From Bacteroidota bacterium (GTDB lineage Bacteria > Bacteroidota > Bacteroidia > NS11-12g > UBA9320), in the NCBI GenBank assembly GCA_018700895.1, contig JABIUV010000026.1, positions 1-64,000 on the forward strand: DNA of 64,000 nt, written 5' to 3'. Positions 38,824 through 49,492 of this stretch are shown here, piece by piece. The translations under genes and the position numbers were made by a program. How positions within the stretch are numbered: position 1 is the stretch's first letter; every line of letters begins with the position of its first letter. The notes beneath the pieces were generated by a model. The model made no database searches. It was not told the origin of the DNA and was given only the letters and a program-made list of their open reading frames with translations.

Positions 38824-40549
38824 CTCTGATTTTATAGCCTAATAATACCAATACGATCAACAGCACAAACCCTAGTGTGCTTATAATGAGGCCCGTGGAC
38901 CAATACTGGGGTGCGTAGGTAAGTGATAGTGTAGACCCTATTTCTGATTGTATCGCCAACTTTCCGTTGTCATCCTTTGTTTTTCCACCAATGCATTGCC
39001 AATATGGGCTAAAGTTCAACATTGTTTTTGTGGTTTCATGTGTTGCAATCAATTGCACTTTACCTTGCCTATTGGCTACTATATTAGCATCAAAGATTGC
39101 CGTGTTGGTGTTATGCTTAATATGGTCGAGTAGCGGGTAGTTGGTGTTTACGAGGTGCTTGTCCGAAGCAATGAGGATGTGCTGATATTGTTGAGTTTGG
39201 TCTTCTATGGCCACTATCGCGGAGCTGCTTAGCATTTCATTGCGGTTGTATGATTGCTCAATGTCTTCGGTGTTTTGAGATGTGGTGAAACTCTTGCTTA
39301 TGCTTAGCACATTAGCGGTATTGTATCCTAATGAAATGAGGAGCAGAATAGCCACATGATTCAAGTTGACGTCTACTTTTTTTAGTGCGAAAGGAATGAT
39401 GAGAAGTAGAGCTAAAATAGGACCAATTAAAAAACGATATGGAGCTCTAAAGTTTTCGAATACGGGTAAATATGTGTTGGCTAAGTACCAGGGGTTGGCA
39501 TAATTAGGTGAATTCCCCATCCCAAACCAAACGAGAATGGCGATGACGAAGAGAAGAAACTTCCAATTGGCAAGTCGAGGTAAAAAGTATAGAGCCATAA
39601 TAGGAACTATAAGACCGATTCCTATTCCGTGTTCCCACCAGCCGTGATATGTTACACTTTGGCTTGCGGAATATGGCTTGGCATCTACCAAGGCTAAAAA
39701 CAATTCTTGAAGGTTGATACCTGCCACATCATTAAATACACGGGGGCTACCTCCGAACACATCAAAAAACGGATAAATTTTAACGCCCATAAGCAGAATA
39801 CTTCCTATGCCCAATCCAGCCTGAAACAGAGAGAACCGATACCGCGGCCACGTAGCTGCAAAAATGATAGGAACAAGACAACATAGGGTAATCATAAGCA
39901 CAGGCAATGAACCGCCTAGTATCATCTGGCTATATACGATTATTATCACTAGACTATTCTTCCAGTTTATGCCATTCCTATATTGGTGATAGATACTATA
40001 ACCCAACAAGGGCAAAGGATGAAAGTATAAGAAATTGGAATGGCCAGCCTCTATGATATGGTGGGCAAAGTATCCCAAACTGCCGTATGTTAGAGCTAAG
40101 AGAAAGGAAATAATCGTGTTGGGGAAAATACACTGTGATAATCTGTAACAGAAATACATGCCTACGCCATAAGCAGCCAAAACTGTTATCTTGTGGCCAA
40201 TAACCGCACCAAATAGGAGCGGGAATATATTGAATATACCAAAGGTCATACTCTGAGGATCGGCCCATAAATCTATGCCTCCATTCAAATTTTGGAGGTA
40301 CATAGGAAACTGACCGTACTTAAAAATTAACAGCCGAATAGCCTCGTATGATGTATAAGTTAGCGAATGATCCAGAGAGCCAAATTTGCCCCAGTGAAAT
40401 GGAAGCCATAGTCCTGTTATCAAAAGAGCATACCCAACCAAGCCAACAGGAACAGCCCACGGTGCATTTCGTTTGAAATAATCTGCAAGTTTTCGTAAGT
40501 GATTCAGGATGTTTTCGGGCACGTTACTTTTTTTGTCAAAACAACACAA
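38792..40549 (-). CDS. multi-pass membrane protein (YfhO-like)
   Basis: 12 or so TM helices, C-terminal extracytoplasmic region. Confidence 0.6.
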   Translation of the reverse strand: MCCFDKKSNVPENILNHLRKLADYFKRNAPWAVPVGLVGYALLITGLWLPFHWGKFGSLDHSLTYTSYEAIRLLIFKYGQFPMYLQNLNGGIDLWADPQSMTFGIFNIFPLLFGAVIGHKITVLAAYGVGMYFCYRLSQCIFPNTIISFLLALTYGSLGYFAHHIIEAGHSNFLYFHPLPLLGYSIYHQYRNGINWKNSLVIIIVYSQMILGGSLPVLMITLCCLVPIIFAATWPRYRFSLFQAGLGIGSILLMGVKIYPFFDVFGGSPRVFNDVAGINLQELFLALVDAKPYSASQSVTYHGWWEHGIGIGLIVPIMALYFLPRLANWKFLLFVIAILVWFGMGNSPNYANPWYLANTYLPVFENFRAPYRFLIGPILALLLIIPFALKKVDVNLNHVAILLLISLGYNTANVLSISKSFTTSQNTEDIEQSYNRNEMLSSSAIVAIEDQTQQYQHILIASDKHLVNTNYPLLDHIKHNTNTAIFDANIVANRQGKVQLIATHETTKTMLNFSPYWQCIGGKTKDDNGKLAIQSEIGSTLSLTYAPQYWSTGLIISTLGFVLLIVLVLLGYKIRATADAPSDLI

Positions 40550-40676
40550 TTTATTTGAAATACACGAGAGGTATTATTGAAATGACAGCTCAAACAAACC
40601 TTGTCTGGCGTGTTTCTATGAAAGTTCTTTTTCGTGTTCTTAATTTTAGGCCGTTAATTCGCACCAACATAAAAAT

Positions 40677-41792
40677 ATGTATCCTACTTTATACGACGCA
40701 GTGCTCGATCTTTTTGGACTGAGTATTCCCCCTTTCAAAATTGTAATGATGTTTGGTTTTTTCGTGGCATTGGCTTTTTTGGCTGCGAATTGGGTGATGA
40801 CACTCGAGTTCAAGCGTAAAGAAGCCTTGGGAGAGGTGAAGGCATTTCAAAAACCAGTGGAAAAACCAAATGCCGTGTGGGAATATATTTCTGCAGCTAT
40901 CATTGGTTTTATATTCGGATTCAAGATTATCTATCTGGCCTTAAATTTTAGTGAGCTATCCGCTAATCCTCAGGCATTTATACTGTCTACCGAAGGTTCA
41001 CTGCTCTGGGGAGTCCTGCTTGCGGGCGTATTTATCGGGATGAAATACTATCAGCTGAGCAAGGAGCCCGAATATGTGGAAGGTAAGACATATACTTTTC
41101 ATCCTTACATGATGATGGGGAACCTCACCCTCATTGCAGCCGTAACAGGATTTGCTGGGGCTAAACTTTTTCATCATCTAGAGGAATATGAGAAGTTATT
41201 CCAAAACCCCATGATTTTATTTATAGATCCATTCAGTGGGCTTACATTTTTTGGTGGTCTTGTAGGTGGAGCTATTGGAGTGTTGTGGTATACGGGGAAA
41301 AATGGTGTGAACTGGAAGCATATGCTTGACATAGGTGCTCCTGCTATGATACTCGGATATGGTGTAGGACGAATGGGATGTCATTTTAGTGGCGATGGAG
41401 ACTGGGGTATAGAGAATCTTGCTCCAAAACCTGATTGGTTGAGCTGGTTGCCGGATTGGGCTTGGGCGTATGACTATCCTAATAACGTACACGGATGGAT
41501 ATTAGAGAATCCTGTGTGGCCTACTCCCGTATACGAAATAGCGATGGCACTTACCATTTTTGTAATACTGTGGTCCGTTCGTAAGAAATTTGCACCTGGT
41601 GTTTTATTTTCTATCTATTTCATCTTCGCGGGTATCGAACGATTTTCGATAGAGAGCATACGTGTGAATCCAGATCAATTTAAAGGAGTATCATTTACAC
41701 AAGCGGAGATTATCTCGATGGCGATGATGCTGTTTGGCGTTATTGGGATTTTTTATTTCAATCGCATTGCCAAAAAAGAAACGAGTGCTTAA
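40677..41792 (+). CDS. lgt: prolipoprotein diacylglyceryl transferase, long form
   Basis: GLTFFGGLVGGAIGVLWYTGKNG, ILGYGVGRMGCHFSGDGDWG. Confidence 0.93.
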   Translation: MYPTLYDAVLDLFGLSIPPFKIVMMFGFFVALAFLAANWVMTLEFKRKEALGEVKAFQKPVEKPNAVWEYISAAIIGFIFGFKIIYLALNFSELSANPQAFILSTEGSLLWGVLLAGVFIGMKYYQLSKEPEYVEGKTYTFHPYMMMGNLTLIAAVTGFAGAKLFHHLEEYEKLFQNPMILFIDPFSGLTFFGGLVGGAIGVLWYTGKNGVNWKHMLDIGAPAMILGYGVGRMGCHFSGDGDWGIENLAPKPDWLSWLPDWAWAYDYPNNVHGWILENPVWPTPVYEIAMALTIFVILWSVRKKFAPGVLFSIYFIFAGIERFSIESIRVNPDQFKGVSFTQAEIISMAMMLFGVIGIFYFNRIAKKETSA

Positions 41793-41795
41793 TCC

Positions 41796-43103
41796 TTAGT
41801 AAGGAGTTACTCGCACCTTCTTTCTTTTCAGTCGGGTATTATTTGTTTTGGCAATTACATCCTTGGTTCGCTCCTTTTTTATAGCGACAAAAGTGCATTC
41901 CAATTTGGATTCTATGAAGCCTACTTCGTAAGGTTTTAACCCAGCTTGTTTCATCATTAGCCCCGCCACATCACCTTTAGATATTTTGTCTTTTTTGCCT
42001 CCTGATATGAAAAGCGTAGCCCACTCTGACGGTTGCAATGCCTTATTGATTGCAAGTTTAGTCTCGGGAATATCCGGCATATATTCGGGTACTTCTTGGC
42101 CTTTTTGTGCGAGAATATAGGCAGTTCCTTCGGCATTCATACGAGCAGTACGTCCGTTACGGTGTATGTATTCTTCCTTCCTACTAGGTAGCTCATAATG
42201 GAGAATGAAACCGAGTTCAGGTACATCTATGCCGCGAGCTGCCAAGTCGGTAGCTAGTAGTACTTGATGCGTGCCATTTCTGAATTTGATGAGTGCACTC
42301 TCTCTATCACGCTGTTCTAATCCGCCATAAAATACACCGTGAGACACGCTGTGTTGCGATAGGAAATCGGAAACCGCACCAATAGTATCTTTGAAATTAC
42401 AAAAAATAATGCCTGGCACATTGCCTATATGTTGTAAGGTTTGGATGAGGTGTGGTAGCTTTTCCCCATAAGGGGCCACTGTGAGTACTTCCGTGAGCTT
42501 ACTCTCCTGCGTGGCCAAAAAGTTGACGTTAATCGGATGATTGAGTTGGGTATACGTAGGGATGTCTACCGCCTGAGTTGCAGAAGTGAGGATTTTCTTC
42601 TCTACGGCCGATAGGTGGTCAATAATCGCAATCATCTCTCCTTCAAAACCTATCTCCAGCGACTTGTCAAATTCGTCTAAAATAAGCGTTTTGATGTGGC
42701 GAGTTTCAAAAGCTCCGCGATGAAGGTGGTCGGCAATTCTACCCGGAGTGCCTACTAATATAGCCGGGCGAGTTTCGATGTCTCTTCGGTCTTGGGAGCT
42801 ACTTCGTCCTCCATATACTACGTTAGTTTTGTGCCCGGAACCCATAGAGCGTGCTACTTGCTCTATCTGTATAGCAAGCTCACGAGTAGGTGCTATGATA
42901 ATGGCTTGTATCTCTTTTGTTTCAGGGTTAAGCGACTGTACTAGCGGTAATAAAAAAGCCAATGTTTTGCCACTGCCCGTGGGGGATAGGAGTACAATGT
43001 CATTTTGCTTCGCAAAGGCAGATTGGGTTTGTAGCTGCATCTCGTTGCATTGTACTATCCCTAATTTATTTAGGATTTCAGCCTGTGTTTTTATACCGTT
43101 CAT
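41796..43103 (-). CDS. DEAD/DEAH-box RNA helicase (DbpA-like)
   Basis: LLSPTGSGKTLAFLLPL, LDEFDK, TSATQ, ATDLAARGID, HRNGRTAR. Confidence 0.95.
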   Translation of the reverse strand: MNGIKTQAEILNKLGIVQCNEMQLQTQSAFAKQNDIVLLSPTGSGKTLAFLLPLVQSLNPETKEIQAIIIAPTRELAIQIEQVARSMGSGHKTNVVYGGRSSSQDRRDIETRPAILVGTPGRIADHLHRGAFETRHIKTLILDEFDKSLEIGFEGEMIAIIDHLSAVEKKILTSATQAVDIPTYTQLNHPINVNFLATQESKLTEVLTVAPYGEKLPHLIQTLQHIGNVPGIIFCNFKDTIGAVSDFLSQHSVSHGVFYGGLEQRDRESALIKFRNGTHQVLLATDLAARGIDVPELGFILHYELPSRKEEYIHRNGRTARMNAEGTAYILAQKGQEVPEYMPDIPETKLAINKALQPSEWATLFISGGKKDKISKGDVAGLMMKQAGLKPYEVGFIESKLECTFVAIKKERTKDVIAKTNNTRLKRKKVRVTPY

Positions 43104-43113
43104 ATTGGAGGGA

Positions 43114-43121
43114 CAAAGCTA
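43114..43121 (-). promoter_or_regulatory. TAGCTTTG -7 box, 10 nt from ATG
   Basis: matches TAnnTTTG. Confidence 0.55.
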
Positions 43122-43152
43122 CGTATAATAAGTACTGGATTGTTTCGTCTTT

Positions 43153-44673
43153 CTAATACAGCACCCGATGCCCCAGACCACGCTCACTAATAATGTCTGA
43201 TAAGGATTTTTCCTCTAGTTTGCTGTCTAGCCAGCCGATGATGTCAAAGTAAAAAAATGGACGTTGTTCGAATTTGTTTTGAGCCACTTTGTACATGGCA
43301 GTTCTCAGATTGGCCAACTCGTTTTTCACCTCGATAGTGGGGAGCTTAGCACAAAGACGTAAAAACTGCATAATCTCTACTTGAAATTGGTCTAGTTGCT
43401 TATTGCGGGCGAGGTAGCTATACACACTGCGTATATTCTCAAAAATGTACTCGGTTTCTTGTAGTTCGAAAAGTGATGTTAGCTTGAGAATACGTGAGAA
43501 TATCTGTAAATCTGGTCGGCCGGTAATATCCATATTGTAGATAATCTTATCTAAATAGAAAATACATTTTTGATGGTCTTGGTGACCAAAGTAGATGCAC
43601 GCTATTTTGTAGTAAATGCTGTTTACATATCCCGCATTGTGTTTCTTATTGAGTTTTTCAAGAGGCTCTAATATCTTATTAATCAGTGATATGCCGCCTT
43701 CAAAATCGCCCCGAATGGTGTGTAGGTTAAGCGAGTGGGTAAGGATGTACTTGAAATGCGTTTCGCGTAGCAAATGGATGTCTGGCAGGCTGGTATCGAA
43801 AGATAATGCCTCAAACTTAGTAAGAAGTATGGCATACTTTTTCGAAGCATTGAGTCGGTAAAGGCAAAGCAACTGATAATTGAGCAGTTTGAGGTAAACT
43901 TCCTTATAATGCTTATTTAGTTCGTAGTCTTCATATATATGCACCAATGATGAGGCGTACTTGTAGCTTTGCAAAAAATTACGCTGAGCATAGTGGTAGT
44001 GATACAGCATTCTGTTATACACAATCCTATTAAACAAGGATAACTTTGAATAATGCACATCCTCGGTGATACGATGCAGCTCTTGCTCTAGTTGGTAGTA
44101 TTCTTCTTCGTTTTTACTGAATCTATGTTTCAGGTAGAATTGCCTGAACTGCAGGTATCCATCCATCAATCGCTTGGTTTGCGGATTGATATCGCTATAA
44201 AGTCTAAACTCCGAAACCATCTCGGGTTTAGACATCGTTTCGTAATAGTAGGTTTCTTCGTCTACCAGTACGGCGTCGTTTATGATTTTATTGGTTGTCT
44301 TAAAATGGATGGCCTTCTTCTTCCACTTTTCGGCTTGTTCTGGTAGGTTTAGTCCTTTCAGAATGCTGTAATTCTTGAGCAAGTTTCGGTATTCTTCAAA
44401 AGGAGTAAGCACTTGCTGTGCACGCAGGTGTTCTAATATTTTGGTGTATAACTCATTTTGCACATTGGCTAGTTGATGTGTTTTAAGTTTTGGGATAGCT
44501 TGGAGCAGTGTGGTGCTGTCGTATTTCTTTTGTTTGAGTAGTATTTGGTATACTTTCACATAGAAATAGGTGCTATACGGCTCCCGGGACCACTTACGCG
44601 ACAGTAATAACTTCTGCGACTTATTGAGTGAGTTGATTAAGGTGAATAAGTCATTTGTTTTTTTATGCTTCAT
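43153..44673 (-). CDS. hypothetical protein, helical repeat-like
   Basis: 506-aa helical ORF. Confidence 0.6.
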   Translation of the reverse strand: MKHKKTNDLFTLINSLNKSQKLLLSRKWSREPYSTYFYVKVYQILLKQKKYDSTTLLQAIPKLKTHQLANVQNELYTKILEHLRAQQVLTPFEEYRNLLKNYSILKGLNLPEQAEKWKKKAIHFKTTNKIINDAVLVDEETYYYETMSKPEMVSEFRLYSDINPQTKRLMDGYLQFRQFYLKHRFSKNEEEYYQLEQELHRITEDVHYSKLSLFNRIVYNRMLYHYHYAQRNFLQSYKYASSLVHIYEDYELNKHYKEVYLKLLNYQLLCLYRLNASKKYAILLTKFEALSFDTSLPDIHLLRETHFKYILTHSLNLHTIRGDFEGGISLINKILEPLEKLNKKHNAGYVNSIYYKIACIYFGHQDHQKCIFYLDKIIYNMDITGRPDLQIFSRILKLTSLFELQETEYIFENIRSVYSYLARNKQLDQFQVEIMQFLRLCAKLPTIEVKNELANLRTAMYKVAQNKFEQRPFFYFDIIGWLDSKLEEKSLSDIISERGLGHRVLY

Positions 44674-44905
44674 AAAAATGGTAATGCAAATATCTAATAA
44701 TCTTTTGTTTGTGTTATTTTTATGAAAATATGTGTCGTATAAAATGGTATTTTTGATTTGTGGGTATTAATAATTTTTTGCCCATTCGTGTCAGTGTTTT
44801 AGTATTTGTGAAGGCTTCTTGCTAAAAGCATTGAGCTATTTGCGGTTCGCACTGTTTTAGTTTAATAAAAATTTAACTTAATTCGCCAAATACAAATAAA
44901 TCGAT

Positions 44906-46183
44906 TTGGGAAAAAAAATTAACTTTATTGTTCTGACCTTGTTAGTGCTACTGAGCCTAGTGATGGCAAGTAATTATACCGAGCTAAGCAGTGCCATAGA
45001 TGGTGCAGATACAGCTTGGATGCTTGTATCGAGTGCTTTAGTACTTTTAATGACACCCGGTTTATCTTTCTTTTATGGAGGTATGGTGAATAAGAAGAGT
45101 ATCATCTCTACCATGTTACAGAGTTTCATTGCTCTTGGAGTGATTAGTGTCTTATGGGTCGTAGTAGGTTTTAGTTTAGCCTTCGGTGATAGTATAGGTG
45201 GTATTATTGGTAACCCACTTACCTATTTCAATTTTAAGGGAGTAGGGGCGGAGCCCAATCCTGAATTCTCGGCTACTATTCCATTCCTACTTTTTGCCAT
45301 GTTTCAGCTCAAGTTTGCAATTATTACTCCTGCACTTATTACAGGTAGTTTGGCGGAGCGTATACGTTTTAGAGCGTATATACTTTTTATGGTATTGTTT
45401 AGCGTACTCATTTATAGCCCACTTGCTCATATGACTTGGCATCCAGAGGGTATCTTTCGTAATTGGGGTGTGTTAGACTTTGCTGGAGGTACAGTAGTAC
45501 ATATGTCGGCTGGATTTGCTGCTTTGGCAGGAGCAGCATTTCTCGGTAAACGAAAAGAACATTCAGAAACACCAGCTAACGTACCTTATGTTATACTGGG
45601 AACAGGATTATTATGGTTTGGTTGGTTTGGGTTCAATGCAGGTTCGGCTCTCGGAGCCAACGGTGATGCCGTTATCGCTTTTGCTAATACGAATGTAGCA
45701 TCTGCTACGGCTATGATAACGTGGGTTTTTTATGAGCGAATGGTCGGACGTAAGATGTCTGCTATAGGTGCTTGTATAGGTGCAGTCGTAGGACTTGTAG
45801 CGATAACTCCTGCTGCTGGATTTGTAAATATAGGTCAATCGATATTTATCGGTTTTGTAGCATCATTAGTTAGTAATTGGGCTATTCGCCTTAGAACTAA
45901 ATCAAACTTGGACGATACACTAGATGTATTCCCAAGTCACGGTGTAGGAGGAGTAGTAGGTATGATACTTACCGCGGTATTTGCTGCCGAAGTAGGATTG
46001 GTGTACGGAGAAATAACTACATTTATGTATCACATGCTTGCTTTGGTAATCGTTTCTATATTCACCTTTGGTGGTAGTTGGTTGCTGTACAAATTTGTAG
46101 ATATGCTCATCCCTATGCGTGTACGTTCGGATCAAGAAGATAGAGGGCTAGACATTAGCCAGCACGGCGAGCAAATGCTCTAA
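44906..46183 (+). CDS. amt: ammonium transporter, TTG start
   Basis: TAWMLVSSALVLLMTPGLSFFYGGMV, DFAGGTVVHMSAGFAALAGA. Confidence 0.95.
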   Translation: MGKKINFIVLTLLVLLSLVMASNYTELSSAIDGADTAWMLVSSALVLLMTPGLSFFYGGMVNKKSIISTMLQSFIALGVISVLWVVVGFSLAFGDSIGGIIGNPLTYFNFKGVGAEPNPEFSATIPFLLFAMFQLKFAIITPALITGSLAERIRFRAYILFMVLFSVLIYSPLAHMTWHPEGIFRNWGVLDFAGGTVVHMSAGFAALAGAAFLGKRKEHSETPANVPYVILGTGLLWFGWFGFNAGSALGANGDAVIAFANTNVASATAMITWVFYERMVGRKMSAIGACIGAVVGLVAITPAAGFVNIGQSIFIGFVASLVSNWAIRLRTKSNLDDTLDVFPSHGVGGVVGMILTAVFAAEVGLVYGEITTFMYHMLALVIVSIFTFGGSWLLYKFVDMLIPMRVRSDQEDRGLDISQHGEQML

Positions 46184-46189
46184 GGTAGA

Positions 46190-46567
46190 TTAGTAACTAC
46201 TCAGTATTCGCTGCTTGAGCATTGTCGATATCCGTCGGCCGTACCCAGATGCATCACAGCTGTAGGTGTCGTACTCTTGCGTAGTTAGCATACCAAGTAC
46301 CGCTCCTGTTACTTGGTTCTTGAACACAATGTCTTTTTGAAAGAGGGTATTCACCGTAGCTTCTTTTTCCTCAGAAGTTTGTTGACTAAAATCAACCTTG
46401 TTTCTCTGGAGACAGGTTTTGAACATAGATGTAATAATCTCATGCTGAAATTTGAGAATAGGGCGTAACGTATCATTCTGAAATTGTTCTGCCGTGGTGG
46501 TGTTAAGAGTTTTGTTTATCGTGCTGATAGATGGGCGTAAGCCGAGAATCCCTTGTGTGCGGTGCAT
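46190..46567 (-). CDS. conserved hypothetical protein
   Basis: LRPSISTINKTLNTTTAEQFQNDTLRPILKFQHE, resembles a Bacteroidetes conserved family. Confidence 0.6.
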   Translation of the reverse strand: MHRTQGILGLRPSISTINKTLNTTTAEQFQNDTLRPILKFQHEIITSMFKTCLQRNKVDFSQQTSEEKEATVNTLFQKDIVFKNQVTGAVLGMLTTQEYDTYSCDASGYGRRISTMLKQRILSSY

Positions 46568-46571
46568 ATCA

Positions 46572-46772
46572 TTAATCAACCTTTTTAAACACCAATAGTT
46601 CAGTGCCATCTTCGTCATACATAAAGAGCTGTAACACTTCTATTTTGTATGACCTTACACGTGCTAAATTGGCGTTGAATTGATTGCTCAATTCCATATT
46701 CTGACACATCATTTTAGTGCCTGCCAGTGGGCCAAATTTTAAGTCAGTGGGGGTAAGTATTTCTAGAGATAT
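46572..46772 (-). pseudogene. META-domain (HslJ-like) C-terminal remnant
   Basis: LKFGPLAGTKMMCQNMELSNQFNANLARVRSYKIEVLQLFMYDEDGTELLVFKKVD*, no N-terminus. Confidence 0.7.
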
Positions 46773-46971
46773 TTCCGTGCCTACGCTCGTAATAGGAGCG
46801 AAGTATGATACCATGGACCCTGAGCATATGAAGTGGATGAGCACCCAATTCCCCCGTGGGCAATACCTATACTGTCCCAACGGAAGTCATCTAGCAATGT
46901 ATGATGATCAAGAAGCGTTTTTTGAAGGACTTATTGGCTGGATAAAGGGTGTGGATGAGAACAAGGAATAA
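46771..46971 (+). pseudogene. proline iminopeptidase (alpha/beta hydrolase) C-terminal remnant
   Basis: ISVPTLVIGAKYDTMDPEHMKWMSTQFPRGQYLYCPNGSHLAMYDDQEAFFEGLIGWI, no catalytic N-terminal part. Confidence 0.75.
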
Positions 46972-47199
46972 TCTTTGTGGATGTTTTTAATGATTTTGTC
47001 TTGTTGATTGAAAGACGATGTCCTGTTATAGTCTTCTGTCGATGATTGCATAGTTTAATCATGAATATCTATCCTCCAGCATGACTTTTTTTTACTTGCT
47101 AACCTCAAAGTGTCCATTGCTCAACAAAAAATAGATGCACCAAAATATTTTTCATTCATTTTGCGTAATATTGCCAACTAAGATACACGAAATACATTC

Positions 47200-47739
47200 A
47201 TGAAATACGTAATTAGAATTGTCCTTTTAGCAGTAATAGCAGTGTTGGCTTACTTGTCTATAAACACCGTAGCATCTGACATCAAATATGCAAAAGAAGT
47301 AGAGGAGAAAGAAGCAGCCGTAATTGCTAAGTTGAAAACGTTGAAAGACGGACAAATGGCTTACAAAGATGCGAACGGCAGATTTGCAGACAACTTCGAC
47401 GACCTATTAGATTTCATGGAAAATGGACAGAAAAAGGTGTTGATACAGAGTGGCTCTGCAGACGACTCGACTACCGTAGTAGTGACCTCAGAAAAATTAG
47501 TAAGTATAAAAGAATCACTTTTTGCAGAAGTGGATGTTCCTAGTCTGAAATACCTTCCGTTCCACGCTGATTCGGTAGTATTCAAAATTGCAGCTGGTGA
47601 AATCAAGAAAAATAACGTTACTGTTCCTGTTTTTGAGATCAAGGATCCTAAGCCATTCAGCATACAACGTCAAGAAAAAAACGATCCGCTTAAGGTAGGT
47701 TCTATTTTTGAGGTGAATTATAACGGTAACTGGAACTAA
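47200..47739 (+). CDS. hypothetical membrane-anchored protein
   Basis: ORF with N-terminal TM, start of the DUF3822-rsmD-coaD run. Confidence 0.6.
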   Translation: MKYVIRIVLLAVIAVLAYLSINTVASDIKYAKEVEEKEAAVIAKLKTLKDGQMAYKDANGRFADNFDDLLDFMENGQKKVLIQSGSADDSTTVVVTSEKLVSIKESLFAEVDVPSLKYLPFHADSVVFKIAAGEIKKNNVTVPVFEIKDPKPFSIQRQEKNDPLKVGSIFEVNYNGNWN

Positions 47740-47763
47740 GTAGGTCTGAATAGACCATTCCAG

Positions 47764-48489
47764 ATGAGCGAACAAATAACGTATCATAACGCTCTGAGCG
47801 ACCGTCTGGTGGTGTGTCATTTTACATCACATACACAGTTTGTGGTTTATAGCAAAGAGCTGATTATCAAGTATCAAAGCGTAACTACTGATGGTGAACT
47901 TCCTCCTCTCTTGGTTAATGCTATTTTTAGTGAAACGCACCTCGTACGTGTAGCGGATAAGTTTACATTGGCTCCATTAGGTGAGGTAGATTATTCACCT
48001 TATTTCAATTTGAATCACAGAGAAGGGCACAATCTAGCAACGGAGGATACCGAACTTTTCACAGTAGTATACAACGATACACCTCTTGCTGTGCAAGGGC
48101 AGTTGGTAGGCGAAAAACTCACTACGGATATTAGCTTAACCTATCACTACGGATTATCCAAAGCACATAAAAATGCTCTTTACTTTTATGTAGTAGACGA
48201 TATACTTACAATATTGGCGTGGCACAAAGGGGAGTTTATTTTAGCTAACAGATATGCCGTAGCTAATGATGAAGAGCTTTTTTACTACGTGATGTTGGTC
48301 ATTAATCAATTAGAGTTATCGGCATCAGACCTGCATTTCGAATTAATAGGATCTTCATCACAGTATGAACAATACACTGGGTTATTCAAAAAGTATGTTT
48401 CTCCGCTTCAAAGCACGCAAAGTGCTAAAACATCGAGTGATGATGCCTCTAATGTTCTAGCTCAATTTTTTGGTACATGCGTATTGTAA
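47764..48489 (+). CDS. DUF3822 family protein
   Basis: position upstream of rsmD-coaD and family-like sequence. Confidence 0.75.
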   Translation: MSEQITYHNALSDRLVVCHFTSHTQFVVYSKELIIKYQSVTTDGELPPLLVNAIFSETHLVRVADKFTLAPLGEVDYSPYFNLNHREGHNLATEDTELFTVVYNDTPLAVQGQLVGEKLTTDISLTYHYGLSKAHKNALYFYVVDDILTILAWHKGEFILANRYAVANDEELFYYVMLVINQLELSASDLHFELIGSSSQYEQYTGLFKKYVSPLQSTQSAKTSSDDASNVLAQFFGTCVL

Positions 48490-49010
48490 GTGGTGAGCAC
48501 AAAGGGTTTAGATTCCCACAACGGAATATGCCGCACGCCAGGCCTACGACCGATAGAGCCAAGGAAGCACTTTTTAATATACTTGATCAACGCTATCACT
48601 ATGATGAGCTTAAGGTGCTGGATTTGTATGGTGGCTTAGGCAGTATTGCCTTAGAGTTTTGTTCAAGAGGCGTTCAGAATGTTACTGCTGTAGATGCAAG
48701 CAGAAAATCTGTAGTTTACATCAAAGAAGTAGCCGAAAAGTTAAAGGCTCCACTGACGGTTACTCAAATGAAGGTATTGCCATTTTTGAAAAAAACGGAA
48801 GAACAGTACGACATCATTTTTGCAGACCCTCCGTATAATATGGCAAAAGAGATAGACTTGCTCATCTCCCAATTAGCCGATAATCAACCTTTTACATCTG
48901 AGGGTGTTTTTATACTAGAACATCAGTCCATGTCTCAAATAAATCATCCTGCCATAACCGAAACGCGTCACTATGGTCAGAGTACCTTTTCTTTTTTTAA
49001 CTTCGTATAA
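48477..49010 (+). CDS. rsmD: 16S rRNA (guanine(966)-N(2))-methyltransferase
   Basis: MRIVSGEHKGFRFPQRNMPHARPTTDRAKEALFNIL, DIIFADPPYN. Confidence 0.94.
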   Translation: MRIVSGEHKGFRFPQRNMPHARPTTDRAKEALFNILDQRYHYDELKVLDLYGGLGSIALEFCSRGVQNVTAVDASRKSVVYIKEVAEKLKAPLTVTQMKVLPFLKKTEEQYDIIFADPPYNMAKEIDLLISQLADNQPFTSEGVFILEHQSMSQINHPAITETRHYGQSTFSFFNFV

Positions 49011-49012
49011 GT

Positions 49013-49486
49013 ATGAGCAGAAAAGCACTTTTCCCTGGGACCTTCGACCCGTTCACCAATGGACATCTCGATATCGTACAGCTAGGACTTAAGATTTTTG
49101 ATGAGATAGTAGTTGCTATAGGAGTAAATAGTGGTAAGAAACATCTTTTTGACTTAGAACAACGTACACATTTTTTGGAATTGCTTTTTGGTGACGAGCC
49201 GCGAGTAACGGTAGTTCATTATGAAGGACTAACTGCTAAATTTGCAGAGAGCATAGGTGCACAATTTATACTAAGAGGGCTGCGTACCACACAGGATTTC
49301 ACCTATGAACAGCAGATTGCCTATGTGAACGAGGACCTAACGGATGCTGTACAAAGTGTATTTGTAATGAGTGATCAGAAAAATGCTTCTGTAAGTTCTA
49401 CCATTGTACGTGACTTAATTAAGTACCAAGGTGCTTACGAGCGTTATATTCCCGAGGTGATATATAAAGAGATAAATAAAGGTTAG
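49013..49486 (+). CDS. coaD: pantetheine-phosphate adenylyltransferase
   Basis: ALFPGTFDPFTNGHLDIV, ILRGLRTTQDFTYEQQIAYVNEDL. Confidence 0.96.
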   Translation: MSRKALFPGTFDPFTNGHLDIVQLGLKIFDEIVVAIGVNSGKKHLFDLEQRTHFLELLFGDEPRVTVVHYEGLTAKFAESIGAQFILRGLRTTQDFTYEQQIAYVNEDLTDAVQSVFVMSDQKNASVSSTIVRDLIKYQGAYERYIPEVIYKEINKG

Positions 49487-49492
49487 TTGCCT

